Part shown: piece after piece, positions 39,449 through 48,317 of the stretch
Position numbering within the stretch: position 1 is the stretch's first letter
Layout of the letters: the number at the start of each line of letters is the position of its first letter
Origin: Hyphomicrobiales bacterium
GTDB taxonomy: Bacteria; Pseudomonadota; Alphaproteobacteria; Rhizobiales; Rhizobiaceae
Length of the DNA: 64,000 bases
Reading direction: 5' to 3'
Assembly: GCA_900471815.1 (NCBI GenBank)
Contig: UICE01000003.1
Coordinates: 767,558-831,557, forward strand
Program-made: the position numbers and the translations under genes
The notes under the pieces: generated by a model
What the model was told of the DNA's origin: nothing
The model's database searches: none
Seen by the model: only the letters and a program-made list of their open reading frames with translations

Positions 39449-40693
39449 ATGTCTAAAGCTATTTCGACAATGTTGGGCGGGGCACTATTGTTGACTGGTG
39501 TGGCCTCTGCTGCGCAAGCCGGGGGGCTTGAGCGCGGAGGCTACAATTACGATCTGCTGTTCAGCGAAGATCGTTTCGCCTCTGAAGCTGGCGTGATCTA
39601 TGTCATGCCTGATCGCAAGATCAAGAATGCACAGGGTCTTAATGCAGGTGGCAAATCTTCTGTCAGCGAGACCGAAAATTACACCATTCCTCGCGTCGGC
39701 GTTAAAGTTGGCATCACTGAGGATTTCGATTGCTTGGCTCAGTATAGCCAGCCATGGGGAGTTCATACCAACCCAGGTGACGATTGGAAGGGCTCCAACC
39801 AGAACATCGAAACCAAGATCGAAAGCCATGATTATGGTTTGACTTGCTCTTACAAGTTCGATGTTGGCAAAGGCTTCCTCCGCGCACTCGGCGGTGTTTC
39901 TTACCAAAAGGTCGAAGGTTTCAAAGAGCGGATGGTTACACCCGCGTTCCGGCGGCTTGGTTTTGACGGTAACGGCCTGCTTGAACTCGAAGGTGATGGT
40001 GTAGGCTGGCGTATCGGTGCTGCTTACGAAATTCCAGAAATCGCATTGCGCGCAAGCTTGATCTACAATGCCGAAGTCGATCTCGGTGACGTTGAAGGCA
40101 CTCTCGATCTTACTGATCTGCCAGCAGGAATTCCTGGCACCCCGGCACTCTTTGGCCGTGTGACCGATGTTTACGGCACGGCAACCATGCCGCAATCTTT
40201 GGAATTCAAAATCCAAACAGGTATTGCGCCCGATTGGCTGGCTTTCGGTTCGGTTAAGTGGGTTGACTGGAGCGTTCTCGAAGTCGTGTCGTTCTGCCCA
40301 ATATCCACAAGGGGTGCAGTTTCCTGCGGACCTAACTCACCTGCCAAGGCGACATCGATCGATCTTATGTTCCGGGATGGCTGGACGGTTGCTGCAGGTG
40401 TTGGTCACAAGTTCAACGACCAATGGAGCGGTCAGGTTCAGGTTTCCTGGGACCGTGGAACTTCGACAGGCTTGACCACTCAGACAGACACATGGTTGCT
40501 GTCGAGCGGCGTTTCCTGGTCGCCTAACAAGAATGTTGAACTGCGCGTAGGCGGTGCAGTTGGTATGCTCACTTCCGGTTCGTACGGTCCGACAAAGTGC
40601 ACCGTCAACACTGGCTGCGGCAATGATGCCAAGTATGATTTCGGCGATGACTTCGTGTCAGCGCTGTCGATCTCAGGCAAGCTGAAGTTCTGA
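39449..40693 (+). CDS. OmpP1/FadL-family outer membrane transporter
   Basis: 414 residues from ATG 39449, where GGGGAGG gives a strong ribosome site. The signal peptide is MSKAISTMLGGALLLTGVAS-AAQAG. The mature protein is beta-rich with alternating aromatic strands and ends in a Phe (SALSISGKLKF), as outer membrane barrels do. The long first extracellular part and FGDDFVSALSISGKL end fit the FadL family, which imports fatty acids and other hydrophobic compounds. Monocistronic, with its own terminator. Confidence 0.85.
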   Translation: MSKAISTMLGGALLLTGVASAAQAGGLERGGYNYDLLFSEDRFASEAGVIYVMPDRKIKNAQGLNAGGKSSVSETENYTIPRVGVKVGITEDFDCLAQYSQPWGVHTNPGDDWKGSNQNIETKIESHDYGLTCSYKFDVGKGFLRALGGVSYQKVEGFKERMVTPAFRRLGFDGNGLLELEGDGVGWRIGAAYEIPEIALRASLIYNAEVDLGDVEGTLDLTDLPAGIPGTPALFGRVTDVYGTATMPQSLEFKIQTGIAPDWLAFGSVKWVDWSVLEVVSFCPISTRGAVSCGPNSPAKATSIDLMFRDGWTVAAGVGHKFNDQWSGQVQVSWDRGTSTGLTTQTDTWLLSSGVSWSPNKNVELRVGGAVGMLTSGSYGPTKCTVNTGCGNDAKYDFGDDFVSALSISGKLKF

Positions 40694-40719
40694 TCACTGC
40701 TTAACGAAATAGCGAAAGA

Positions 40720-40746
40720 GCCCGGCAAAGATGCCGGGCTTTTTTA
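40720..40746 (+). terminator. Rho-independent terminator of the FadL-type gene
   Basis: GCCCGGC (40720-40726) pairs perfectly with GCCGGGC (40733-40739), loop AAAGAT, followed by seven T. Confidence 0.93.
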
Positions 40747-41338
40747 TTGGTACCGTGGCTTCCTTGGTCAATGCCTGCATTTGATCGATGGCCACCTTTG
40801 CCCGGGGGAAACCGTAGCGGCAGATAGCGTCCGGCATCCATGCCGGTTTGTGTTTAGGCATCACTTTTTGTGACGATTCGGCAACAGTGTGGCCAGGATG
40901 ATTCACACAGCGCTTTCGGCAGCCAAATTTGCCCATTTTGCGCCACAAACCCGGAGCACCTCGATAAGGCGGTAACCTTTTAGAGGTATAACGTCAGGCA
41001 ATATTGCTGGCGTACCGTTTTGGGGTAATGATGGACGCGACACTACTTTCGCATGAAGCTTCGAAAAGCCACCACGCAGTGGCATATCGCAATTCTATTT
41101 TAGAGTTGCGATCATCGGCCATTAATCCAGACCTTGAATACTGGAACAATTCTGCACAGCGCAGCCGCACTATTGCCGGAAATCTGCCCAACCATGGCTC
41201 AAATGATCTGAAATATTCTACAATTCCGTTGCGAGCCGCCATAAGGGTGTTGACTGGCGGTGTTGAAATCCGGTCTGCCGTTACGGCGCGCCTAGCGGCT
41301 GCGACAATGGCGAGCCCGAGCGAAGGAATTAAGCTGCC
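40747..41338. other. Long intergenic region upstream of exoR
   Basis: About 590 bp with no gene I can support. A plus-strand frame from ATG 41028 ends on the exoR start but has no recognisable family. The region probably includes the exoR promoter and a long leader. Confidence 0.4.
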
Positions 41339-42133
41339 ATGCTGATTGCTGATCGTTTTCTCGCTCCCATTGTGGGAATTGGTCTTTTCCTGAGCGCCAT
41401 GACTCTGCCCTGCATGGCTTTTGATACCAAGAATGAGATGAACGAGGATTCCAGCCCTTTTGCTCTCTTCAAGTTTGGTTTTTCTGCCTACAAAAACGGT
41501 CACAAGGATGAGGCAGTCAAAGCCTTGCGTTTTGCCGCTGAAAAAGGCCATCAGGGCGCAAACTGGAAACTCGGACGAATGTATGCCGAAGGCGACGGCG
41601 TAAAAGAAGACGATTACGAAGCCTATAAGATGTTTGAGCAAGTCATCCAGGAAGGCGCTGATCAAGGCACCGAGAATGAGAGTTATGTTGCAGATGCGCT
41701 TGTAGCTCTTGCCGGATATGTAAAACGCGGCATCCCAAATTCACCCATCAATTCCAACCCAAGTGCCGCCCGCGACCTTTATCTGCAGGCAGCGTCGAAT
41801 TTTGGTGATCCGGACGCACAGTTCGAACTCGGCAAAATGCTGATGCGCGGCGAGGGTGGCAGTGCAAGCCCCAATCAGGCAGCACGCTGGTTCCGGCTCT
41901 CAGCACAAAAGGGCCATGCCGGTGCTCAAGCGATGCTTGGCAATCTGTTGTTTCAGGCTGGCAAGACCGTTCGCGGGCTGGCAATGATGACGGCAGCGCT
42001 TGAACACGCAACCGGCAAGGATCGCATCTGGATCGGTGATATTCAGGAACAGGCATTTTCGATTGCGGATGAAGCGGATCGCCGCACGGCCATGGTTCTG
42101 GCTGGCGATATCGTAAAGACTGGCGATTTCTAA
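41339..42133 (+). CDS. exoR: ExoR-like periplasmic regulator with Sel1 repeats
   Basis: 264 residues, against 268 for Sinorhizobium ExoR. A signal peptide (VGIGLFLSAMTLPCMAF) is followed by PFALFKFGFSAYKNGHKDEA, which corresponds to the ExoR opening, and Sel1-like units (AAEKGHQGANWKLGRMYAEG; GDPDAQFELGKMLMRGEGG; AQKGHAGAQAMLGNLLFQAG) to TVRGLAMMTAALEHAT. ExoR restrains the ExoS-ChvI two-component system (BvrS-BvrR in Brucella) and so controls exopolysaccharide, envelope and host-association genes. Confidence 0.87.
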   Translation: MLIADRFLAPIVGIGLFLSAMTLPCMAFDTKNEMNEDSSPFALFKFGFSAYKNGHKDEAVKALRFAAEKGHQGANWKLGRMYAEGDGVKEDDYEAYKMFEQVIQEGADQGTENESYVADALVALAGYVKRGIPNSPINSNPSAARDLYLQAASNFGDPDAQFELGKMLMRGEGGSASPNQAARWFRLSAQKGHAGAQAMLGNLLFQAGKTVRGLAMMTAALEHATGKDRIWIGDIQEQAFSIADEADRRTAMVLAGDIVKTGDF

Positions 42134-42209
42134 TAGCGGTCAGCGCAAACCAAGTTCGAAGAACTTGGCTTGAACCCATCATCGTATCCGCATAGCGTTA
42201 AAATCCGCT

Positions 42210-42989
42210 CTAGACGATAATTATCGCGACCGGGACGTGATCCGAAGGCTTTTCCCAGGCACGGACATGTTTTTCTATGCTGGCAGATTCCAGACGATTG
42301 GCCGCTTCCGGTGACAGCATGAGATGGTCAATCCGAATGCCATTGTTCTTTTGCCAGGCGCCCGCCTGATAATCCCAGAATGTATAAGTTCCAGCCGCAT
42401 CGGTCACGCTGCGCACCGCATCGGTGAAACCCAGATTTTCCAAACGGCGGAAAGCCTGTCGCGTTTCAGGTTGAAACAGCGCATCATTTACCCAGGCTTC
42501 GGGATTGCGCGCATCGATAGGCTCAGCGATGACATTATAATCGCCGGCCAGGATCAGCGGCTCTTCGAGGCTCAAACGCTCCTCTGCCCATTTTTCCAAA
42601 CGGGCCATCCAGCGCAGCTTGTAGGGGAATTTTTCCGTATCGATCGGATTGCCATTGGGCAGATAGAGCGAGACGACGCGCAACATGCCCTTTTCCGTTG
42701 AGAAAACCGCCTCGATAAAACGCGCATGGTCGTCCTCGTCTTCGCCGGGAAGTCCTCGCGTTACTTCTTCGGGCGAGGTTTTCGACAAGATAGCGACGCC
42801 ATTGAAGCCCTTTTGTCCGTTCGTCTCCACATGGTAGCCAAGCGCTTCAATTTCTTCGCGGGGAAAACCCTCGTCGACAGATTTGATTTCCTGCAAACAA
42901 ACAATATCCGGATCGGACTCCCGCAACCAAGCCTTGAGAACCTCGATGCGAGCTTTGACGCCGTTGATGTTCCAGGTGACAATTTTCAT
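42210..42989 (-). CDS. xthA: Exodeoxyribonuclease III
   Basis: 259 residues from the ATG at 42989; a longer form from 43034 is unlikely. Typical blocks are present: IVTWNINGVKARIEVLKAW, VCLQEIKSVD, LILAGDYNVIAEP, and the C-terminal SDHVPVAIII with the catalytic Asp-His. It is an AP endonuclease and 3'-5' exonuclease in base-excision repair. It converges with exoR and diverges from the purine permease. Confidence 0.95.
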   Translation of the reverse strand: MKIVTWNINGVKARIEVLKAWLRESDPDIVCLQEIKSVDEGFPREEIEALGYHVETNGQKGFNGVAILSKTSPEEVTRGLPGEDEDDHARFIEAVFSTEKGMLRVVSLYLPNGNPIDTEKFPYKLRWMARLEKWAEERLSLEEPLILAGDYNVIAEPIDARNPEAWVNDALFQPETRQAFRRLENLGFTDAVRSVTDAAGTYTFWDYQAGAWQKNNGIRIDHLMLSPEAANRLESASIEKHVRAWEKPSDHVPVAIIIV

Positions 42990-43107
42990 GGGAAACACTT
43001 GGCTTTGCTGAGTTTTCGGTTGCGCAACGACCAATATAGGTCATTCTCATTAGTGGGGAAAACGATACTCGTCCGGTCATCAACCGGTCAAGCCATTGGG
43101 GGTATTT

Positions 43108-44598
43108 ATGAGCAGTCCTTCACATATTCATGATGTTGATGCGGGCTTGCCCGTGCCCCGTCTTGCAGCCTTGGGCATTCAGCACGTCCTCGTCATGTAT
43201 GCGGGGGCGATTGCGGTGCCTTTGATCGTAGGCCGCGCCTTGCAGTTAGCGCCTGCAGACGTTGCTTTTCTGATCTCCGCCGATCTCTTTGTCTGCGGGA
43301 TCGTGACGATCATCCAGTCGCTTGGCGCAACCCAGTGGTTTGGGATAAAGCTGCCGGTGATGATGGGCGTAACATTCGCTGCCGTAGGTCCCATGGTCGC
43401 CATGGCCAATGCCAATACGGGGCCGGACGGAGCGCGGCTGATTTTCGGCGCCATTATCGGTGCGGGGTTTGTAGCAATGCTGCTGGCACCGCTTATGAGC
43501 CGTCTGCTGCGTTTCTTTCCGCCGGTGGTGACAGGCACGATTATCCTGGTCATCGGGGTTTCGCTGATGCGGGTCGGTATCAATTGGGTTTTCGGTAATC
43601 CCTTTGGCCCCACGGCTCCTAAAATCGTTTCTCCCGAACATGCGGCATGGCTTAAAGCGATTACCGAGCTTGCCGCCGCGCCGGGTTCTGCTTTACCGGC
43701 ATTGCCGCAAAAGCTGGCGCTTGCACCTTCGCTGCAAAATCCTGCTTATGCGCCGCTTTCGAATATTGCGATCTCCGCTGTTGTGCTTGTCTCGATCCTG
43801 CTCATTGCGCGCTTCGGCAAGGGGTTCATCTCAAACATTGCCGTGCTTCTCGGTATCGTCATTGGCGCGCTCGTGGCAACAAGTCTGGGCATGATGGGTT
43901 TCGAGAAAGTTGCTTCCGCCGGCTGGTTTGCAATCATCACGCCGTTTCATTTCGGCATGCCGATTTTCGATCCTGTGCTGATCATCACCATGAGTCTTGT
44001 CATGATCGTCGTGATGATCGAATCTACGGGCATGTTTCTGGCTCTTGGCGATCTGACGGGAAAGAAAATAACCCGGCCAATGTTATCAGCCGGACTTCGC
44101 ACAGATGGTCTGGGAACAGTCATTGGGGGTGTCTTTAACACGTTTCCCTATACGAGCTTCTCGCAAAATGTCGGGCTCGTAGGCGTGACCGGCGTTAAAA
44201 GCCGCTTCGTATGCGTGGCGGCCGGTCTGATACTGCTCATACTCGGGCTGATGCCCAAAATGGGCGCTCTCGTTGAATCATTGCCGCAATTTGTTCTTGG
44301 CGGGGCAGGGCTGGTGATGTTCGGCATGGTGGCAGCGACGGGCATACGCATATTGTCGAAGGTGGAATTCCAATCAAGCCGCAACAACCTTTTCATTGTG
44401 GCAGTGTCATTGGCTTTGGGAATGATCCCGCTGGTGGCCCCCGACTTCAAAATGTGGATGCCGCACGCCGTTCATCCCTTGATCGAATCCGGCATTCTTC
44501 TGGCATCGGTCTCGTCAGTTTTGCTGAATTGGTATTTCAATGGGGCTTTGGGGAGTGCCGACGATTTGCGCGAGGCGGCAAAAGGCGCTGAAGCTTGA
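43108..44598 (+). CDS. NCS2-family purine (xanthine/uric acid) permease
   Basis: 496 residues from ATG 43108 (GGGGG 6 bases upstream). At least 12 hydrophobic spans; the start LAALGIQHVLVMYAGAIAVP and the segment LPVMMGVTFAAVGPM are signatures of the nucleobase:cation symporter-2 family. The ETTG-like motif in TM9-10 reads VVMIESTGMFLALGDLTG, as in xanthine/urate members, not uracil ones. It should import purines with protons. Ends at a bidirectional terminator. Confidence 0.87.
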   Translation: MSSPSHIHDVDAGLPVPRLAALGIQHVLVMYAGAIAVPLIVGRALQLAPADVAFLISADLFVCGIVTIIQSLGATQWFGIKLPVMMGVTFAAVGPMVAMANANTGPDGARLIFGAIIGAGFVAMLLAPLMSRLLRFFPPVVTGTIILVIGVSLMRVGINWVFGNPFGPTAPKIVSPEHAAWLKAITELAAAPGSALPALPQKLALAPSLQNPAYAPLSNIAISAVVLVSILLIARFGKGFISNIAVLLGIVIGALVATSLGMMGFEKVASAGWFAIITPFHFGMPIFDPVLIITMSLVMIVVMIESTGMFLALGDLTGKKITRPMLSAGLRTDGLGTVIGGVFNTFPYTSFSQNVGLVGVTGVKSRFVCVAAGLILLILGLMPKMGALVESLPQFVLGGAGLVMFGMVAATGIRILSKVEFQSSRNNLFIVAVSLALGMIPLVAPDFKMWMPHAVHPLIESGILLASVSSVLLNWYFNGALGSADDLREAAKGAEA

Positions 44599-44605
44599 GG
44601 GGAAA

Positions 44606-44634
44606 TAAAAAAGCTGTCGCGAGACAGCCTTTTG
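44606..44634. terminator. Bidirectional terminator between permease and erpA
   Basis: GCTGTC (44613-44618) and GACAGC (44623-44628) form the stem with loop GCGA. On the plus strand CTTTT follows, on the minus strand TTTTTTATTT. Confidence 0.85.
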
Positions 44635-44660
44635 AAACAGCTTGAGAAGAGGCGAGCAGC

Positions 44661-44996
44661 CTAGACGGAGAAACTCGTGCCGCAACCGCATGAGGATGTG
44701 GCATTCGGGTTGCGGATTTGAAAAGACTGGCCCATCAGGTCATCGACAAAATCAATCTCCGACCCGCCAATATAGGGCAGTGAAATCGAATCGATCAAAA
44801 CCTTTGCTCCCAATTTTTCGATTACGATGTCATCTGCATCCTGTGCATCGACCAGATCGTACTTATAGGAAAAGCCTGAGCAGCCGCCACCTTCGACAGA
44901 GATGCGCAGGGCGGTTTTGTCAGGGTCGGATTTTAAAATTGCCGAGATGCGCTTGGCCGCAGCGTCGGAGACAGAAACATTTACAACTTCGGTCAT
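44661..44996 (-). CDS. erpA: Iron-sulphur cluster insertion protein ErpA-like (A-type carrier)
   Basis: 111 residues. The A-type carrier pattern is full: DAAAKRISAILKSD, RISVEGGGCSGFSYKYDL and the C-terminal SSCGCGTSFSV, giving the three cluster-ligand Cys. It hands Fe-S clusters to target enzymes. Divergent from dgt, with about 190 bp between the starts. Confidence 0.93.
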   Translation of the reverse strand: MTEVVNVSVSDAAAKRISAILKSDPDKTALRISVEGGGCSGFSYKYDLVDAQDADDIVIEKLGAKVLIDSISLPYIGGSEIDFVDDLMGQSFQIRNPNATSSCGCGTSFSV

Positions 44997-45186
44997 TCTT
45001 CACATTCCTTCGCGGGAAACATCCGCCCGGCTCCAAAGACAGAACATCATCATGTCACGCCTTGCCATTCATTATACACCATAGCTAAGAATTGGCGACG
45101 GTGAAGTCAACGGCATGCGTGTTAATGGGTGGTACTGCCGTGCTCGCATGTTCCGAAGCATGCACAAGAAGGCGGGAAGTGAAATA

Positions 45187-46395
45187 ATGTCGATGCAGGA
45201 TGTGGGTTTTGGTTACAGGGAACGGGCATCTTATGCCAGCGATCCACAGCATAGCCGTGGGCGGCTCGTAGCTGAGAGCGAAAGTCCAACGCGCACCGTA
45301 TTTCAGCGCGATCGCGACAGAATTATTCACTCGACGGCGTTTCGCCGTCTGAAACATAAAACTCAGGTTTTTATTGCCCATGAGGGCGACCATTACCGCA
45401 CGAGGCTCACGCACACGATTGAGGTGGCGCAGATTGCCCGAGCCCTGGCTCGCTCAATGCGTCTTGATGAGGATTTGGCTGAAGCAATTGCCCTGGTACA
45501 TGATTTTGGTCACACGCCCTTTGGCCATACCGGCGAAGACGCGTTGGATGAAAAGATGCGCGATTTTGGCGGCTTTGATCATAATGCGCAATCGCTGCGG
45601 ATCGTAACCAGTCTTGAAAGGCGATATGCCGAGTTTGATGGTCTAAACCTGACCTGGGAGACGCTGGAGGGGCTTGTCAAACATAATGGCCCGCTAATGG
45701 ATACCCAAGGGCGAGGCATTGGTCATCCTGTTCCGGCGGCGATCCTTGAGTATAATGCCCAGTTTAATCTGGAACTTGGGCATTATGCCTCTCTTGAAGC
45801 GCAATGCGCCGCAATAGCAGACGATATCGCTTATAATGCTCACGACATTGACGATGGACTTCGTTCAGGCCTCCTATCTTTGGACGCTCTGGAAGATGTG
45901 GCAATAATCGGCGATATTTTGCGGGCTGTAAGGACAAAATATCCCAAACTTGATGAAGTTCGCACGACACATGAGATTGTCAGACGCCAGATAACCCTGA
46001 TGGTTGAGAACGTTATAAATCAGTCACAAGCCAATCTTGATCGTATCCAACCTCAAAAGATCGAAGACATACACAATGCTGGGCAAAACATTGTCGCCTT
46101 CACCGAGGCTATGAGATTGCAAGAGAAGGCACTGAAGACATTTCTCTACGACAATCTGTATTTTCACGAAAGTGTTCTAAGAGTGCGCAAATCGGCTGAC
46201 AAGATTGTGAGAGATCTTTTTGAAGCCTATATGAATGACGCTCAAACAATGCCGGAAGGCTGGAGGAACGAGCAAGTTCAGGCAGATATGCCCGCCCGCG
46301 CTCGCCTGGTTGCCGATTTCCTGAGTGGTATGACCGACACTTATGCTGTGCGCGAGCATCGCAGGCTGTTTGACCATACGCCCGAATTGTCCTAG
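45187..46395 (+). CDS. dgt: Deoxyguanosinetriphosphate triphosphohydrolase-like protein
   Basis: 402 residues from ATG 45187 (GGGAAG upstream), matching the length known for this protein in Brucella. HD-domain motifs: [31 protein letters not shown] (H of HD), [15 protein letters not shown] (HD and second His), [17 protein letters not shown] (last Asp). It cleaves dNTPs to nucleosides and triphosphate, limiting dNTP pools. It precedes argS by 64 bp in the same direction. Confidence 0.93.
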   Translation: MSMQDVGFGYRERASYASDPQHSRGRLVAESESPTRTVFQRDRDRIIHSTAFRRLKHKTQVFIAHEGDHYRTRLTHTIEVAQIARALARSMRLDEDLAEAIALVHDFGHTPFGHTGEDALDEKMRDFGGFDHNAQSLRIVTSLERRYAEFDGLNLTWETLEGLVKHNGPLMDTQGRGIGHPVPAAILEYNAQFNLELGHYASLEAQCAAIADDIAYNAHDIDDGLRSGLLSLDALEDVAIIGDILRAVRTKYPKLDEVRTTHEIVRRQITLMVENVINQSQANLDRIQPQKIEDIHNAGQNIVAFTEAMRLQEKALKTFLYDNLYFHESVLRVRKSADKIVRDLFEAYMNDAQTMPEGWRNEQVQADMPARARLVADFLSGMTDTYAVREHRRLFDHTPELS

Positions 46396-46459
46396 AGCAG
46401 GCTCAACTTTGGCCATGAGGCCCCAGACTTTTCTATAAACCTCGAATGAGAATTACGTC

Positions 46460-48217
46460 ATGAACATCTTCGCGGACTTCGATGCGCGGATTAAGAACGC
46501 CCTGCAAGCACTTGATTTGAAAACAACTGATGGTGCAGCAGTCGATCTGTCGCGCGTTGGCGTCGAGCCACCTCGCGATGCAAGTCATGGCGATATTGCA
46601 ACCAATGCAGCGATGGTGTTGTCGAAAGCCGTCGGTCAGAATCCACGCGAACTTGCCGTTAAAATCGGTGACGCGCTGAAGAATGATCCTGATGTCGGCT
46701 CAGTCGATGTTGCAGGTCCGGGCTTTATCAATTTGAGGCTGAAAGACAGTTACTGGCAACAGCAACTCTCCACCATGCTTGATGCCGGACTCGATTATGG
46801 CCGGTCAAAGCTCGGCTATGGCCATAGGGTCAATGTCGAGTATGTTTCAGCCAATCCGACAGGTCCAATGCATGTCGGGCACTGCCGCGGCGCAGTGGTG
46901 GGTGATGCGCTGGCCAATCTTCTATCTTTTGCCGGTTACGAAGTTGGCAAGGAATATTACATCAACGATGCCGGCGCGCAGATCGACGTGTTGGCAAATT
47001 CTGTCATGCTCCGGTACCGCGAGGCTTTGGGAGAACAGATCGGTGAGATTCCTGCCGGTTTATATCCGGGCGACTATCTCGTTCCTGTCGGCAAGGCGCT
47101 GGCCGACGATTACGGTACGAAATTGCTCGAAATGCCGGAAGAAAAAAGCCTTGCGATCGTCAAGGACCGAACTATCGACGCAATGATGGCAATGATCCGT
47201 GACGATCTGGCTTCGCTCAACGTTCATCACGACATCTTTTTCTCCGAGAGGACGCTACACGCCAATAATGCGAAGCTCATCCGCTCGGCCATCAATGATC
47301 TGACGCTGAAGGGGCATGTCTACAAGGGTAAGCTTCCTCCACCCAAAGGCCAAGTGCCGGAAGATTGGGAAGACAGGGAACAAACCCTGTTCCGGTCCAC
47401 AGATGTGGGTGATGATATCGATCGGCCATTGGTGAAGTCGGATGGTCAGTTCACTTATTTTGCGGCGGACGTTGCCTATTTCAAAGACAAGTATGACCGG
47501 CATTTCGATGAGATGATCTATGTGCTTGGTGCAGACCATGGCGGCTACGTCAAGCGGCTGGAATCACTGGCGCGCGCAGTTTCGGGCGGCACGGCAAAGC
47601 TGACGGTACTGATTTGCCAGCTCGTCAAACTTTACCGCAATGGCGAGCCGGTGCGGATGTCGAAGCGATCCGGCGAATTTGTGACCCTGCGGGATGTGGT
47701 TGAGGAAGTTGGCCGCGATCCCGTCCGGTTCATGATGCTGTACCGGAAGAATGATGCACCCCTTGATTTCGATTTTGCCAAAGTAACGGAACATTCGAAA
47801 GATAATCCTGTGTTCTACGTTCAATATGCGTCCGCACGGTGCCATTCGGTGTTCCGGCAGGCGATTGAGCAGCTTGGCATTGGCGAAGTGGATCTGGCGG
47901 CGAGCGCGAAGCATTTCAATTTGCTGACCGACGAGAGTGAAATTGCGCTTATCCGCAAGCTTGCCGAATATCCGCGCATGATCGAAACAGCTGCGCTTCA
48001 TCAGGAGCCGCACCGGGTCGCATTTTACCTTTATGACCTTGCAAGTTCGCTGCATGGACAGTGGAATAAAGGCACTGAAAATCCGGACTTACGTTTTATT
48101 AAGGTTAACGATCCAAACTTGTCCCAAGCCAGGCTAGGGCTGGTTCAGGTTGTTTCGAAGGTTTTGGCGTCCGGTTTGTCAATTATTGGTGCGGACGCTC
48201 CGACTGAAATGCGCTAA
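46460..48217 (+). CDS. argS: Arginine-tRNA ligase
   Basis: 585 residues. The N-terminal Add-1 domain is followed by the HIGH-type motif [13 protein letters not shown] and the KMSKS-type motif [14 protein letters not shown]. The C-terminal anticodon-binding domain ends in [19 protein letters not shown]. It charges all tRNA-Arg species, including any charged phage tRNA-Arg(UCU). It follows dgt and precedes the SPOR gene, an order conserved in Rhizobiales. Confidence 0.97.
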   Translation: MNIFADFDARIKNALQALDLKTTDGAAVDLSRVGVEPPRDASHGDIATNAAMVLSKAVGQNPRELAVKIGDALKNDPDVGSVDVAGPGFINLRLKDSYWQQQLSTMLDAGLDYGRSKLGYGHRVNVEYVSANPTGPMHVGHCRGAVVGDALANLLSFAGYEVGKEYYINDAGAQIDVLANSVMLRYREALGEQIGEIPAGLYPGDYLVPVGKALADDYGTKLLEMPEEKSLAIVKDRTIDAMMAMIRDDLASLNVHHDIFFSERTLHANNAKLIRSAINDLTLKGHVYKGKLPPPKGQVPEDWEDREQTLFRSTDVGDDIDRPLVKSDGQFTYFAADVAYFKDKYDRHFDEMIYVLGADHGGYVKRLESLARAVSGGTAKLTVLICQLVKLYRNGEPVRMSKRSGEFVTLRDVVEEVGRDPVRFMMLYRKNDAPLDFDFAKVTEHSKDNPVFYVQYASARCHSVFRQAIEQLGIGEVDLAASAKHFNLLTDESEIALIRKLAEYPRMIETAALHQEPHRVAFYLYDLASSLHGQWNKGTENPDLRFIKVNDPNLSQARLGLVQVVSKVLASGLSIIGADAPTEMR

Positions 48218-48317
48218 TAAGCGTAGAAATCCTGTCAACTTTTGCCCACATTGCGCTGGTATGGCCAATGCGTGACGTTTTCGGACGTCCCACAGTTGAG
48301 AGTACAGGATTAACGCC

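Noticed and set aside
40694-40948. 84-codon minus-strand frame after the FadL-type gene
   Set aside because: Its C-terminal part is encoded by the terminator hairpin of the porin gene and no ribosome site or family was found; not supported enough to call.
41028-41345. Plus-strand frame ending on the exoR start codon region
   Set aside because: A possible upstream gene coupled to exoR, but the ribosome site is weak, the composition is unlike neighbouring genes and no family is seen. Conservation in relatives would decide.
40994-41665. 223-codon minus-strand frame
   Set aside because: It runs antisense into exoR, which has clear Sel1 repeats; no domain pattern on the minus strand.
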